Below are positions 49,615 through 58,787 of a stretch of DNA of 64,000 nt, in pieces. The DNA is from an uncultured Mycobacteriaceae bacterium. Lineage in GTDB: Bacteria; Actinomycetota; Actinomycetes; Mycobacteriales; Mycobacteriaceae. The notes beneath the pieces were generated by a model. The model saw nothing but the letters and a program-made list of their open reading frames with translations. It had not been told where the DNA came from and made no database searches. A program made the position numbers and the translations under genes. Each line of letters opens with the position of its first letter. The first letter of the stretch is position 1. The stretch covers positions 44,094 to 108,093 of the forward strand of contig CADEGF010000004.1 of NCBI GenBank assembly GCA_902826815.1, in the 5' to 3' direction.

Positions 49615-50472
49615 TCACTGAACTTTGCTGACGAGCCCCGAATCCCTGATCGCCTGGGCCAACGGCTCGAGCACGCTCGGATCGTGTGGCGGCGGCAGGT
49701 AGACGATCGCGAGATCCAGACCCTCCTCGCCCAGTGCGCCCGCTTCGTCGACCGCTTTGGCGTAATCGAGATCGGGCTCCAACCGGATATGCGACGACAG
49801 CGTGATCTCCTTCGGGTCCCGGCCGATGTCCGCGCAGCGGGCGTACAGGACATCACGCTTGTGGGCGAACACCTCCGGCGTTCCGCCGACGAAGTTCCAG
49901 TGGTCGGCGTAGCGCGCGGTGAGCGGCAGGGTGCGCTTCTCGCCACTGCCGCCGATGCAGATCGGCGGGTGCGGCTGCTGCGGCCCCTTCGGCTCGTTGC
50001 GCGCGTCGGAGAGCTGGTAGTACTTACCGTCGAAGGTCGTCGTCTCCTTGCTCAACAGGCTGGTGAGCACCTCACACGCCTCCTCGAAGCGGTCGAGACG
50101 CTCCTTGATCGAGCCGAGCTCGATCCCGTAGGCGCCGGATTCCTCTTCATTCCAGCCTGCGCCGATGCCGAGCTCGAGCCTGCCGTTGGAGATGATGTCC
50201 AGTGCCGCAGCCATATTCGCGAGCACGGCGGGGTGGCGATAGTGGATTCCGGTGACCAGCACGCCGACCCGGAGACGTTTGGTGGCCTGCGCCAGCGCCG
50301 TCAGCGTGGTCCAGCCCTCCAGACATGGGCCGCTGGAGTCGGAGAAGATCGGATAGAAGTGGTCGAAGGTCCAGCCGGATTCGAAGACGTCGATATCGTC
50401 GGCGGCCTGCCAGACGGCGAGCAGGTCGTGCCAGTCGGTGTTCTGCGGGGATGTCTTGAAAGCGAATCGCAT
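49615..50472 (-). CDS. LLM-class F420-dependent oxidoreductase
   Basis: A 285-residue luciferase-like TIM-barrel enzyme. MRFAFKTSPQNTDWHDLL opens the first strand; KRLRVGVLVTGIHYRHPAVLA and GRLELGIGAGWNEEE are the family blocks, with the non-prolyl cis-peptide region near the first of these. It probably uses F420 as is usual in mycobacteria. The substrate is unknown. It is convergent with the 46-residue ORF and upstream of nothing else on its strand. Confidence 0.85.
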   Translation of the reverse strand: MRFAFKTSPQNTDWHDLLAVWQAADDIDVFESGWTFDHFYPIFSDSSGPCLEGWTTLTALAQATKRLRVGVLVTGIHYRHPAVLANMAAALDIISNGRLELGIGAGWNEEESGAYGIELGSIKERLDRFEEACEVLTSLLSKETTTFDGKYYQLSDARNEPKGPQQPHPPICIGGSGEKRTLPLTARYADHWNFVGGTPEVFAHKRDVLYARCADIGRDPKEITLSSHIRLEPDLDYAKAVDEAGALGEEGLDLAIVYLPPPHDPSVLEPLAQAIRDSGLVSKVQ

Positions 50473-50510
50473 TAAATCAACGCTAGTCCCGATTTCCCGG
50501 GTACGCGCTG

Positions 50511-52007
50511 TCAGTCCGCCTCACCATATTCGTCGAACCAGTAGGCGAGCTTGCCGCGGCGGCTGACCGCGCGGAGCCTGCGCTCGGCGTCCGCGCGCGT
50601 CTTCGGGGTGGTGACGATGAGCAACTCGTCGCCCGCCGCGATCCGGGTCTCCGGCAGTGGGACGAACGTGTGCCCGTTGCGGATGATCAGGGTGATGACG
50701 CTCGGGTCCGGCAGCCGCAGTTCGAGCACGGTGACGCCGTGCAGCCGCGACGGCGAGTGCACCGTCATCGTCAGCAGCTCCGCCTCCAACACGTCAAGGG
50801 GTGCGGCCTCGACCTGGATCTCGCGGGTGGCTTCCTTCGGGATCAGCCCCAACCGGTGAGCGAGGGTGGCCAGGCTCGGCCCCTGAAGCAGCGTGAAGAC
50901 CACCACCAGGATGAACACGATATTGAGCAGCCGGATGGCGTCGGGCACGCCCTCGACGATCGGGAACGTCGCAAGCACGATCGGGACAGCGCCACGCAGG
51001 CCCGCCCACGACAAGAAGGCCTGATCCTTCCATGGCACGCGGAAGCCTGCGAGCGAGACGACGACCGACACTGGCCTTGCGATCAGCAGCAGCACAAGCC
51101 CGATGATGATCGCGGGCACGATCTCGCTGCCGAGATCGCTCGGGTCGACCAGCAGGCCGAGCAGGACGAACAGGCCGATCTGCGCGAGCCAACCAAGCCC
51201 TTCGGCGAAGGACCGGGTCGCCGAGCGGTGCGGCAGCCCGGAGTTGGCGAGCACGACCGCCGCCAGATAGCAGGCGAGGAATCCGCTGGCGTGCGCGCTG
51301 CCGGCGGCGGCGAACGCGACCATGCCGATCCCGAAGTTCGCGAGCGGATACAGGCCGGACGCGGGAAGGGCGATGCGGCGAAGGGCGATCGAGCCGAGCA
51401 GCCCGCAGCCGAGTCCGATCGCGGCGCCGACGCCGAGCTCGTAGACCAGTTCACCGAGCGCGTGTACCGGGGACAGCTCCAGCGGCGTGACGCAGAACAT
51501 CAGCACGAGGATGACGGCGGGCGCGTCGTTGAACCCGGACTCGGCCTCGAGCAGCCCGGCGAGACGCCGCGGCAACGGCACGACCCGCAGCACGGAGAAC
51601 ACGGCTGCGGCGTCGGTAACCGACACGATGGCGCCGAGAAGCAGGGCGAGCTGCCAGTCCATCCCGAGCAGCAGATGTGCGCCTGCCGCCGTGATCGCCA
51701 TGCTGACCGCCACGCCGACCGTGGCAAGAATCCCCGCGGGCGCCAGCACCTTCTTGATGTCGGAGAACCGGGTTGTCAGGCCGCCTTCGATCAGGATGAT
51801 CGCGAGCGCGACCGTGCCGAGGTGGTCGGCGAGCAGATAGTTCGAGAAGTGCAGTCCGAGTCCGTCTTCGCCGACGATGACGCCGACCCCGAGGAACAGC
51901 AACAGCGCGGGTAGCCCGACGGTGGTGGCTGCGCGCGTGGCGACGATGCTGGCCAACAGCACGAGCCCGCCGGCCAGCAGTACCAGATACAGCTGCTGCA
52001 AAGTCAT
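50511..52007 (-). CDS. CPA1-type potassium/proton antiporter with RCK C domain
   Basis: A 498-residue CvrA/NhaP2-like antiporter. About 12-13 membrane helices (residues 5-385) include GVIVGEDGLGLHF, SVTDAAAVFSVL and ESGFNDAPAVILVL, with the paired Asp/Glu-Asn-Asp sites of cation/proton exchange. A TrkA-C (RCK C) domain follows at about 415-480 (VLELRLPDPSVITLII). It extrudes K+ in exchange for protons. Divergent from the TrkA/CeoC-like gene, 109 bases apart, which fits a K+ homeostasis pair. Confidence 0.88.
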   Translation of the reverse strand: MTLQQLYLVLLAGGLVLLASIVATRAATTVGLPALLLFLGVGVIVGEDGLGLHFSNYLLADHLGTVALAIILIEGGLTTRFSDIKKVLAPAGILATVGVAVSMAITAAGAHLLLGMDWQLALLLGAIVSVTDAAAVFSVLRVVPLPRRLAGLLEAESGFNDAPAVILVLMFCVTPLELSPVHALGELVYELGVGAAIGLGCGLLGSIALRRIALPASGLYPLANFGIGMVAFAAAGSAHASGFLACYLAAVVLANSGLPHRSATRSFAEGLGWLAQIGLFVLLGLLVDPSDLGSEIVPAIIIGLVLLLIARPVSVVVSLAGFRVPWKDQAFLSWAGLRGAVPIVLATFPIVEGVPDAIRLLNIVFILVVVFTLLQGPSLATLAHRLGLIPKEATREIQVEAAPLDVLEAELLTMTVHSPSRLHGVTVLELRLPDPSVITLIIRNGHTFVPLPETRIAAGDELLIVTTPKTRADAERRLRAVSRRGKLAYWFDEYGEAD

Positions 52008-52116
52008 TTCACCACGCAGTTAACCAGGACGGCCACGCATGGGTCAGTATGACGTTGTGTTCCGAATCAGGAGGCGGTCGGAAGAGGCGCCGAAACACGC
52101 CGACGAGCACCAGACG

Positions 52117-52797
52117 ATGCGGATCGGGATCGCGGGCGCTGGCGCGGTCGGCCGGTCCGTCGCGATGGAGCTTCTCGAATACGGCCACAAGATCCTGTTG
52201 ATCGAGAACAACGTCCGTCACTATGAGCCGCGCACCGTTCCCGATGCCGACTGGCTGCTTGCCGACGCGTGCGAACTCTCCTCGCTGGAAGACGCCGGCA
52301 TGCAGACGTGCGATGTCGTGATCGCGGCGACCGGCGACGACAAGGCCAACCTGACGACCTCGCTTCTGGCCAAGACCGAATTCGGCGTGGATCGGGTGGT
52401 GGCGCGGGTCAACGACGCGCGCAACGAGTGGCTGTTCAGCGAGGGATGGGGGGTCGACGTCGCGGTGTCCGCGCCGCGCGCACTCGTCGCCGCGATCGAG
52501 GGGGCAATCGACATCGGCCACCTGGTGAGCCTCATGCAGCTGCGGCAGGGCCAGGTCAGCTTGGCCAAACTCAAACTGCCGCCCGACGACCCGATGGTCG
52601 GTAAACGCGTGCGGGATATCGCGCTGCCGGAGAACACCGCGCTGGCGATCGTGATCCGAGACAGCGGGGTCATCCTTCCCAAGCCCGACGATGTGCTTCA
52701 GGTCGACGACGAGATGCTGTTCTTCGCGGGCGGCGCCGTTGAGGACCAGGTTCGCGCCCTCGTGCTGGGCGCCACCAAGCCGCTGCACGGGCGGTGA
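52117..52797 (+). CDS. TrkA/KtrA-type potassium uptake regulator, CeoC-like
   Basis: A 226-residue RCK protein. The NAD-binding loop GIAGAGAVGRSVAMELL leads an N-terminal RCK N domain containing VVIAATGDDKANLTTSLLAKTEF; the C-terminal TrkA-C domain starts near residue 140. It is most like CeoC (Rv2692), a cytosolic gating subunit for Trk-type K+ uptake. ATG 52117 gives the usual length; the open frame back to 52039 is not needed. No membrane Trk subunit is in the window. Confidence 0.85.
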   Translation: MRIGIAGAGAVGRSVAMELLEYGHKILLIENNVRHYEPRTVPDADWLLADACELSSLEDAGMQTCDVVIAATGDDKANLTTSLLAKTEFGVDRVVARVNDARNEWLFSEGWGVDVAVSAPRALVAAIEGAIDIGHLVSLMQLRQGQVSLAKLKLPPDDPMVGKRVRDIALPENTALAIVIRDSGVILPKPDDVLQVDDEMLFFAGGAVEDQVRALVLGATKPLHGR

Positions 52798-52855
52798 GAA
52801 ATTTTGCTCCTCGCGTGCGCGGTGAGTTCGGGCCGCCGCGTCAGTCTGTATCTAC

Positions 52856-53425
52856 ATGATTGATCTGACCTCAGCCTGCCAGCGCACAGCCGATGTACTC
52901 GCCGACGTCACCGACGACCAACTGGCGAAGCCGACCCCGTGCGAAAAGATGCGCCTCGACGCGGTGATCGCCCATATCGGCGGCCTGGCTCTGGCATTCG
53001 CCGCCGCCGCGGGCAAGGAGTTCGGCCCGCTCACCGACACACCGCCCACCGACGACGCCCCTCTCGAAGCCGATTGGCGCACCGCTTACCCGCGGCAGCT
53101 GGCCGCACTCGCCACCGCGTGGAGAAACCCGCAGGCCTGGGAGGGCATGACCCGCGCAGGCGGTGTGGAACTGCCCGCCGAAGTCATGGGCAACGTCGCG
53201 CTCGCGGAGGTCGTCATCCACGGCTGGGACGTCGCGCGTGCGATCGGCCTGCCATACGACAGCGAACCGACGACGCTCACCGCCTGCCTGGAGTACCTCG
53301 AGCAGTTCGACCCTGCGGGCACAGAGGGCATGTTCGGCCCCGCGGTGCCGACCGCCGACGATGCGGGAGACCTTGACCGGGTCATCGCGCTGAGCGGCCG
53401 TGATCCCGCTTGGCGTGCTCGGTAA
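52856..53425 (+). CDS. TIGR03086-type DinB-fold metal-binding protein
   Basis: A 189-residue member of the mycothiol-dependent/DinB-like family TIGR03086: MIDLTSACQRTADVLADVTDDQL, then PTPCEKMRLDAVIAHIGG with the first metal His, and a C-terminal ALAEVVIHGWDVARAIG with the His-Gly-Trp-Asp signature. Three His ligands usually hold a divalent metal for thiol-transfer chemistry with mycothiol. Substrate unknown. Confidence 0.85.
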   Translation: MIDLTSACQRTADVLADVTDDQLAKPTPCEKMRLDAVIAHIGGLALAFAAAAGKEFGPLTDTPPTDDAPLEADWRTAYPRQLAALATAWRNPQAWEGMTRAGGVELPAEVMGNVALAEVVIHGWDVARAIGLPYDSEPTTLTACLEYLEQFDPAGTEGMFGPAVPTADDAGDLDRVIALSGRDPAWRAR

Positions 53426-53442
53426 GCGGGCACACTGGAGCC

Positions 53443-54447
53443 ATGGATCCGGTCGTCGCGCTTCGCCAGATTGCGTATTACAAGGACCGGGCCCGCGAGG
53501 ACTCGCGGCGGGTGATGGCCTACCGCAATGCAGCCGACATCGTGGAGGCGCTCAGCGACGCCGACCGGGAACGCCACGGGGCCGCCAACAGTTGGCAGTC
53601 GTTGACAGGGATCGGACCGAAGACAGCGAAGGTGATCGCCCAGGCGTGGGCGGGCCGCGAACCAGACGCATTGGTCGAACTGCGTTCTGGAGCAGAGGAT
53701 CTCGGTGGTGGCGAGATCAGGGCCGCGTTACGCGGGGACCTGCACGTGCACTCCAACTGGTCGGATGGGTCCGCGCCGATCGGCGAGATGATGATGGCGG
53801 CAAGGGATTTGGGCCACGAGTACTGTGCGCTGACCGACCACTCGCCGCGGCTGCGGGTCGCCAACGGGTTGTCACCCGAACGGCTGCGTAAACAGCTCGA
53901 CGTGATCGACGAACTGCGGGACTCGGTCGTACCGATGAGGATCCTCACCGGTATCGAGGTCGACATCCTCGAGGACGGATCGCTCGACCAGGAGCCGGAA
54001 CTGCTCGAGCGCCTCGATGTCGTGGTGGCCAGCGTCCATTCGAAGCTGGCGATGGATGCGCCCTCGATGACGCGACGCATGCTCAAGGCGGTGCAGAACC
54101 CGCACGCCGATGTTCTCGGACATTGCACGGGAAGGCTGGTCACGGGCGGGCGTGGGGTCCGGCCCGAGTCGAAGTTCGACGCCGAGAAAGTCTTCACCGC
54201 GTGCCGGGATAACGGCACGGCGGTGGAGATCAACTCACGACCGGAGCGCCGCGACCCGCCGACCCGACTTCTGAACATGGCTCTGGAGATCGGCTGCCTG
54301 TTCTCGATCGACACGGACTCGCATGCGCCGGGGCAGCTGGAGTTCCTCGGCTACGGAGCGCAGAGGGCCCTGGACGCCGAGGTGCCGGTGGACCGAATCG
54401 TCAACACGTGGTCTGCCGAGAAGCTGCTCGACTGGACAGCCTCGTAA
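53443..54447 (+). CDS. PHP domain phosphoesterase with N-terminal helix-hairpin-helix
   Basis: A 334-residue protein. The N-terminal 90 residues contain a helix-hairpin-helix (SLTGIGPKTAKVIAQAW) like that of PolX polymerases. The PHP domain carries the metal ligands in DLHVHSNWSDGS, TDHSPRL, TGIEVDIL, ASVHSKL, DVLGHCTGR and DTDSHAP. The polymerase domain of PolX is absent, so this is a stand-alone PHP hydrolase, possibly with a DNA substrate. ATG 53443 follows the previous stop by 17 bases. Confidence 0.85.
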   Translation: MDPVVALRQIAYYKDRAREDSRRVMAYRNAADIVEALSDADRERHGAANSWQSLTGIGPKTAKVIAQAWAGREPDALVELRSGAEDLGGGEIRAALRGDLHVHSNWSDGSAPIGEMMMAARDLGHEYCALTDHSPRLRVANGLSPERLRKQLDVIDELRDSVVPMRILTGIEVDILEDGSLDQEPELLERLDVVVASVHSKLAMDAPSMTRRMLKAVQNPHADVLGHCTGRLVTGGRGVRPESKFDAEKVFTACRDNGTAVEINSRPERRDPPTRLLNMALEIGCLFSIDTDSHAPGQLEFLGYGAQRALDAEVPVDRIVNTWSAEKLLDWTAS

Positions 54448-54464
54448 CGCAGCTCCACGGTTAC

Positions 54465-55709
54465 TCAATCGGGTAGGTGCGGCATCTCAACGCCGGGGTC
54501 GCGGCCGACCAGCACACCACGGGTGACGGCCGAGTTGCCGTAGCGCTTGCGTACTTCGTCGACCGCGCCGTCGAGCGCCACGGTGTCGGCGTGTCCCCAG
54601 CACGTGGGTGGGCCCACCTCGAACGGCAGCTCCAACTGCTGCGCGCCGTGGCGGTCGATATTGGAAACCGCGAAACCGACTAGGGTCAAACCCCTTTCGG
54701 CGATCAGCGGTGCGGCGGCGGTAACGAGGTCACGTGCGACCTCGAGGACGACGTCGGTGGCCGCTGTCGCTCTCGGCATGGTGTGTGAGCGGGTTACCCG
54801 GCCGAAGTCGTCGAACCGCAGCCGCAGGACCACGGTTCGGCCGGTGCGGCCCGCAGTGCGCATCCTGCGGGTGATCCGGTCGATCAGGGTGATCACCACG
54901 GCGTCGACCTCGGCGGCCGACATGGTGTTGCCGCGCCGCCCGAGAGCTCGCTGCGCACCGACGGAGCGGCGTCGCACGCCTGTCACCACCCTGCGCCGGT
55001 CGATGTTGCGCGACAAGGCGTACAGCTGTCGTCCCATCGCGCCGCCGACCATCGCGGCGAGCGTCGACTCGCTCAGTTCGGCGACGTCGGCGACGGTTTC
55101 GATGCCGTGCGTGTGCAGCGTGTCGGCGGTCTTCACGCCGACGCCCCACAGCCGTCGCACCGGAAGCGGATGCAGGAATGCGAGCTCGCGGTCGGGCGGC
55201 ACGAGAAGCAACCCGTCGGGCTTGGCTTCCTGGCTGGCGACCTTGGCGAGGAACTTGGTGCGGGCGATGCCGACGGTGATCGGTAGGCCTGCGCGGTCGC
55301 GGACCTGTGTCCTCAGCCGCGCGGCGATCTGGACTGGGCTGCCCGACACCCGGCGCAGACCGGATACGTCGAGGAACGCCTCGTCGACCGATAACGGCTC
55401 GACGATAGGTGTGGTGTCGTGGAACACTTCGAACACCGCATCGCTCGCATCCGAGTAGGCCTTCATCCGCGGCGGCACGATCAATGCGTGCGGGCACAGT
55501 CGGCGGGCCTGACGGCCGCCCATCGCGGTTCGCACGCCGTAGGCCTTGGCCTCGTAGCTCGCGGCAAGCACGACACCGCCGCCGACGATCACCGGCCTGC
55601 CGCGCAACGCGGGGTCGTCACGCTGCTCGACCGATGCGTAGAACGAGTCGAGATCGGCGTGCAGGATCGCCGCCGGCCGAGCCGGCGACTCAATGCGAGC
55701 GCCCGACAC
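54465..55709 (-). CDS. dinB: Y-family DNA polymerase IV, DinB3-like
   Basis: A 414-residue translesion polymerase. The catalytic residues lie in ILHADLDSFYASVEQ and PLSVDEAFLDVSGL (Asp-Glu pair). The HhH region is LWGVGVKTADTLHTHGI, and the C-terminus has a clamp-binding-like AQQLELPF. It resembles the third mycobacterial DinB (MSMEG_6443 type) more than DinB1 or DinB2, by recollection. GTG 55709 is the start. The upstream end overlaps the decayed DinB-fold gene antisense. Confidence 0.88.
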   Translation of the reverse strand: MSGARIESPARPAAILHADLDSFYASVEQRDDPALRGRPVIVGGGVVLAASYEAKAYGVRTAMGGRQARRLCPHALIVPPRMKAYSDASDAVFEVFHDTTPIVEPLSVDEAFLDVSGLRRVSGSPVQIAARLRTQVRDRAGLPITVGIARTKFLAKVASQEAKPDGLLLVPPDRELAFLHPLPVRRLWGVGVKTADTLHTHGIETVADVAELSESTLAAMVGGAMGRQLYALSRNIDRRRVVTGVRRRSVGAQRALGRRGNTMSAAEVDAVVITLIDRITRRMRTAGRTGRTVVLRLRFDDFGRVTRSHTMPRATAATDVVLEVARDLVTAAAPLIAERGLTLVGFAVSNIDRHGAQQLELPFEVGPPTCWGHADTVALDGAVDEVRKRYGNSAVTRGVLVGRDPGVEMPHLPD

Positions 55710-56075
55710 CTACGAACTGTCTCATCGCCGACCGACAAATTCGGACTCACCCATCTGACTGAAGCCGACGCCCGTCGACGACTCGTAGCGTCACTGACCA
55801 CACCCATCTCTTTGATCAAGCACGCCGCTGCCGCCGAACGGATCTGGTTCCAACGGTTCCGGGCGGGACTCGACGAGTCCGAATGCGATGGGTACGCGCG
55901 CCGCGACGAGGGCACATTCGCCGTCGCAGACGACGAGTCGCTGGCCGAGGTCATCGCCGAGTTCGAGCGCGCAAGCCAACGCCCGCTCTGGACACTGCTG
56001 ATGTTCATCGGAGAGTTCGCCAGGCACGCAGGCCACGGCGACATCCGCCGCGAGCAGATCGATTCCGACAGCTAG
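55704..56075 (+). pseudogene. decayed DUF664/DinB-fold mycothiol transferase-like gene
   Basis: A reading frame with family blocks (LTEADARRRLVASLTTPISLIKHAA, split here as LTEADARRRL and SLIKHAAAAERIWFQRF, and the C-terminal GEFARHAGHGDIRREQID with its final His ligand). It has no ATG or GTG start in frame: it runs upstream without initiation into the dinB region. It also lacks about 40-50 residues between FERASQR and PLWTLLMFIGE that full members have. This is best read as a 5'-truncated, internally deleted remnant, though a TTG start near 55811 cannot be excluded. Confidence 0.65.
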
Positions 56076-56713
56076 GGCGTGTCGCCGTAGATGGCGTTGA
56101 GCCAGATGTGCACCAGGTTGTCGAGCACCCGGTCGTCGGACAGCGCGGGCTTGTAGCCGGCGAAGGAAGCCGTCATGACGGACTCGTTCAGGAGATTCAG
56201 CGAAGTCGCGAGTTCGCGGGCGGGGACGGTGTCCGGAGCATCGCCCCTGGCGCGAACGACCTCGATGACGTTCGTCGTGTGATCGATCGACGCCTGCATG
56301 AAGTCCGCCCACATTCCACGGGCCTCCGCGTTGGTGTATTTCGCGACGACCCAGGGCGCGGCCAGCGCCTGATGGGTGTGGAACGTGGAGTAGTAGACGC
56401 CGATGCCGGCGCGCCAGAACTCATTGCGATCTTTGGGCGGGTTCGCCATCAGTGCCTCGCGAGCGGCGTACGCCTGGGAGATGACGCGGTCCATCAGCGT
56501 CAGCAGCACTGCGTCTTTCGACGGGTAATAGAAGTAGAACGTCGGCCGCGATATGCCTGCCCCCTTGGCCAGGTCGTCGACCGAGATCTCGGCCAGCGGT
56601 CGCTGCATGAGCAGGCGTTCCGCGGTTTCGAGGATGGCCAGCTCACGGTCGTCGCCCGACGGTCGCGCGCCGCGGCGGCCTCGGGCGGGACGGGGCTGGC
56701 TGGCGATTGTCAC
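56072..56713 (-). CDS. ethR: TetR family repressor EthR
   Basis: A 213-residue protein nearly identical in layout to EthR (Rv3855, 216 residues): RGRRGARPSGDDRELAILET, then EISVDDLAKGAGISRPTFYFYYPSKDAVLLTL. EthR represses the monooxygenase ethA and binds hydrophobic ligands in its C-terminal tunnel. GTG 56713 is chosen because it aligns with the EthR N-terminus and leaves the palindrome at 56731-56769 non-coding; a frame from ATG 56749 would start inside that palindrome. The stop overlaps the decayed gene by 4 bases. Confidence 0.92.
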   Translation of the reverse strand: MTIASQPRPARGRRGARPSGDDRELAILETAERLLMQRPLAEISVDDLAKGAGISRPTFYFYYPSKDAVLLTLMDRVISQAYAAREALMANPPKDRNEFWRAGIGVYYSTFHTHQALAAPWVVAKYTNAEARGMWADFMQASIDHTTNVIEVVRARGDAPDTVPARELATSLNLLNESVMTASFAGYKPALSDDRVLDNLVHIWLNAIYGDTP

Positions 56714-56730
56714 GTCCGTTACTTTACACG

Positions 56731-56769
56731 GTGTCGAAATGTTCAACATACTGTTGACTTATTCGACAC
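56731..56769. promoter_or_regulatory. EthR operator, nested palindromes
   Basis: GTGTCGAA (56731-56738) and TTCGACAC (56762-56769) form an outer inverted repeat; TCAACA (56743-56748) and TGTTGA (56752-56757) form an inner one. Both are centred on 56750. A further TTGATAG follows. EthR of M. tuberculosis binds a long ethA-ethR intergenic site cooperatively, and the extended symmetry fits that. Confidence 0.75.
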
Positions 56770-56789
56770 AGCGTTGATAGCTTTACACC

Positions 56790-58265
56790 ATGACCGAATT
56801 TGTCGACGTTGTCATCGTGGGGGCCGGCATCTCCGGCATCAGCGCGGCCTGGCATCTGCAGGACCGCTGCCCCGACAAGAGCTATGTGATCCTCGAGCGC
56901 CGGGAGCACCTCGGTGGCACCTGGGATCTGTTCAAGTACCCGGGCATCCGCTCCGACTCCGACATGTTCACCCTCGGATTCCGGTTCAAGCCGTGGACGT
57001 CCGAGAAGGCCATCGCCGACGGCCCGTCGATCATGAACTACCTGAAGGAGACCGTCGCCGAGTACGGGATCGACAAGCACATCCGGTACAACCAGAAGGT
57101 TGTCGCCGCCGAGTGGTCCGACGCGGACAACCGGTGGACGGTGCGAATCGAGACCGACGGGCAGGTACGCGAGGTCAGCGCCGAATTCCTGGTCGCATGC
57201 AGCGGCTACTACAACTACGACGAGGGCTACACGCCGGAGTTCCCCGGCCGGGACGACTTCGAGGGCACGATCATCCACCCGCAGCACTGGCCCGAGGACC
57301 TCGACTACACGGGCAAGAAGATCGTCATCATCGGCAGCGGGGCGACAGCCGTGACACTGATTCCGGCGCTTGCCAATTCGGGTGCCGGCCACGTCACGAT
57401 GCTGCAGCGGTCACCGACGTACATCGGCATGCTGCCGGAGGTCGACCCCTTCACCGTCAGGATGAACAAGACTCTGCCCGAGAAGCCGGCCTATGTGGTG
57501 AACCGGTGGAAGAGCATCCTCTTCCAGTCCGCCCAATACCAGGTGGCCCGGCGGTTCCCGAAATTCATGCGCAAGACGCTGATGACCATGGCCGAGCGAC
57601 GGCTGCCCGAGGGCTATGACGTGCAGAAGCACTTCGGCCCGAAGTACAACCCGTGGGATGAGCGACTGTGTCTGGCGCCGAACGGCGATCTGTTCAGAAC
57701 CATCAAGAAGGGTAAGGCGGACGTCGTCACCGACACCATCGACACGTTCACCAAGACCGGCATCAAGCTGGCGTCAGGCCAAGAGCTCGAGGCCGACATC
57801 ATCGTCACGGCAACGGGTTTGAACCTGCAGCTCTTCGGTGGCGCCGAGATTCTCCGCAACGGTGAAGCCATCGACCTGCACGACACGATGGCCTACAAGG
57901 GCATGATGCTGACGCAGATGCCAAACATGGCATTCACGGTCGGCTACACCAACGCATCCTGGACGCTGAAGGCCGATCTGGTGTCGGAGTTCGTCTGCCG
58001 CGTCTTGAACTACATGGACGACAACGGATTCGACCGTGTCGAGCCGCAGCATCCGGGGAATTCAGTGGACGAACGTCCGTTGATGGAGTTCACCCCCGGC
58101 TACGTACTGAGGGCGCTGGACTACCTGCCGAAGGCAGGCCACGTCACGCCGTGGCGGCTGAAGCAGAATTATCTGCTCGACCTGAACCTGATCCGCCGTG
58201 GCAAGGTCGACGACGAGGCGCTGATGTTCACCAAACACCGTGCGCCGGTGACCGCTTCGGCCTGA
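56790..58265 (+). CDS. ethA: FAD-dependent Baeyer-Villiger monooxygenase EthA
   Basis: EthA is a flavoprotein monooxygenase that in M. tuberculosis activates ethionamide; its natural substrate is uncertain. The 491-residue protein has the FAD site VIVGAGISGISAAWHL, the Baeyer-Villiger fingerprint FEGTIIHPQHW (F-x-G-x3-H-x3-W), and the NADPH site IIGSGATAVTLI. The PGIRSDSDMFTLGFRFKPW block and MMLTQMPNMAFTVGYTNASW match EthA closely. ATG 56790 is 21 bases after the EthR operator, so repression should be direct. Confidence 0.94.
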   Translation: MTEFVDVVIVGAGISGISAAWHLQDRCPDKSYVILERREHLGGTWDLFKYPGIRSDSDMFTLGFRFKPWTSEKAIADGPSIMNYLKETVAEYGIDKHIRYNQKVVAAEWSDADNRWTVRIETDGQVREVSAEFLVACSGYYNYDEGYTPEFPGRDDFEGTIIHPQHWPEDLDYTGKKIVIIGSGATAVTLIPALANSGAGHVTMLQRSPTYIGMLPEVDPFTVRMNKTLPEKPAYVVNRWKSILFQSAQYQVARRFPKFMRKTLMTMAERRLPEGYDVQKHFGPKYNPWDERLCLAPNGDLFRTIKKGKADVVTDTIDTFTKTGIKLASGQELEADIIVTATGLNLQLFGGAEILRNGEAIDLHDTMAYKGMMLTQMPNMAFTVGYTNASWTLKADLVSEFVCRVLNYMDDNGFDRVEPQHPGNSVDERPLMEFTPGYVLRALDYLPKAGHVTPWRLKQNYLLDLNLIRRGKVDDEALMFTKHRAPVTASA

Positions 58266-58291
58266 CTCCCCAGCACGCGGGTGGGCCCAGA

Positions 58292-58774
58292 TCAGCCTGA
58301 GGCGACGACGACAATGCCGTCGTCGTCGCTGTAGGCGACATGGCCAGGGACGAACACCACGCCGCCGAACTCGACGGCCACATCTCGTACGCCTTCGCCG
58401 GTCTTGCCACTCTTGCGGGGATTGGTGCCGAGCGCCTTGACGCCGATGTCCAGCATGCGAAGCGCCGCCGCATCGCGCACGGCGCCGTTGATGATCAGCC
58501 CGGCCCAATCGTTGTCGACGCCAAGACCGGCGATCAAGTCGCCGACTAGTGCCGTGTGCACCGATCCGTCGCCGTCGATCACCAGCACGCCGTCGTTGCC
58601 TGGTTCGGAGAGAACCGATTTCAGCAGTGCGTTGTCTTCGAAACACTTCACCGTGGTGATGGGTCCGGCGAACTGCGGCCGGCCGCCGAACTGACGTAAT
58701 TGCAGATCGCAGCTGCGGACGTCGGGTCCGATGTCGTCGACGAGGTCGGCGGTGGGGCGGAAATCTGTGGACAC
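58292..58774 (-). CDS. rraA: RraA-like ribonuclease regulator / aldolase family (Rv3853)
   Basis: A 160-residue RraA/MenG-family protein: [40 protein letters not shown] and [17 protein letters not shown]. RraA binds and inhibits RNase E in E. coli; Rv3853 (once called menG) has this fold and no methyltransferase motif. Some relatives are 4-hydroxy-4-methyl-2-oxoglutarate aldolases. GTG 58774 fits the usual length; ATG 58783 is possible. It follows ethA tail-to-tail, as in M. tuberculosis. Confidence 0.88.
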   Translation of the reverse strand: MSTDFRPTADLVDDIGPDVRSCDLQLRQFGGRPQFAGPITTVKCFEDNALLKSVLSEPGNDGVLVIDGDGSVHTALVGDLIAGLGVDNDWAGLIINGAVRDAAALRMLDIGVKALGTNPRKSGKTGEGVRDVAVEFGGVVFVPGHVAYSDDDGIVVVASG

Positions 58775-58787
58775 CCGGCCCATTCTC

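Noticed and set aside
50670-51914. A 414-codon plus-strand frame inside the K+/H+ antiporter.
   Set aside because: Highly charged Arg/Asp/Gln-rich product antisense to a clear membrane transporter.
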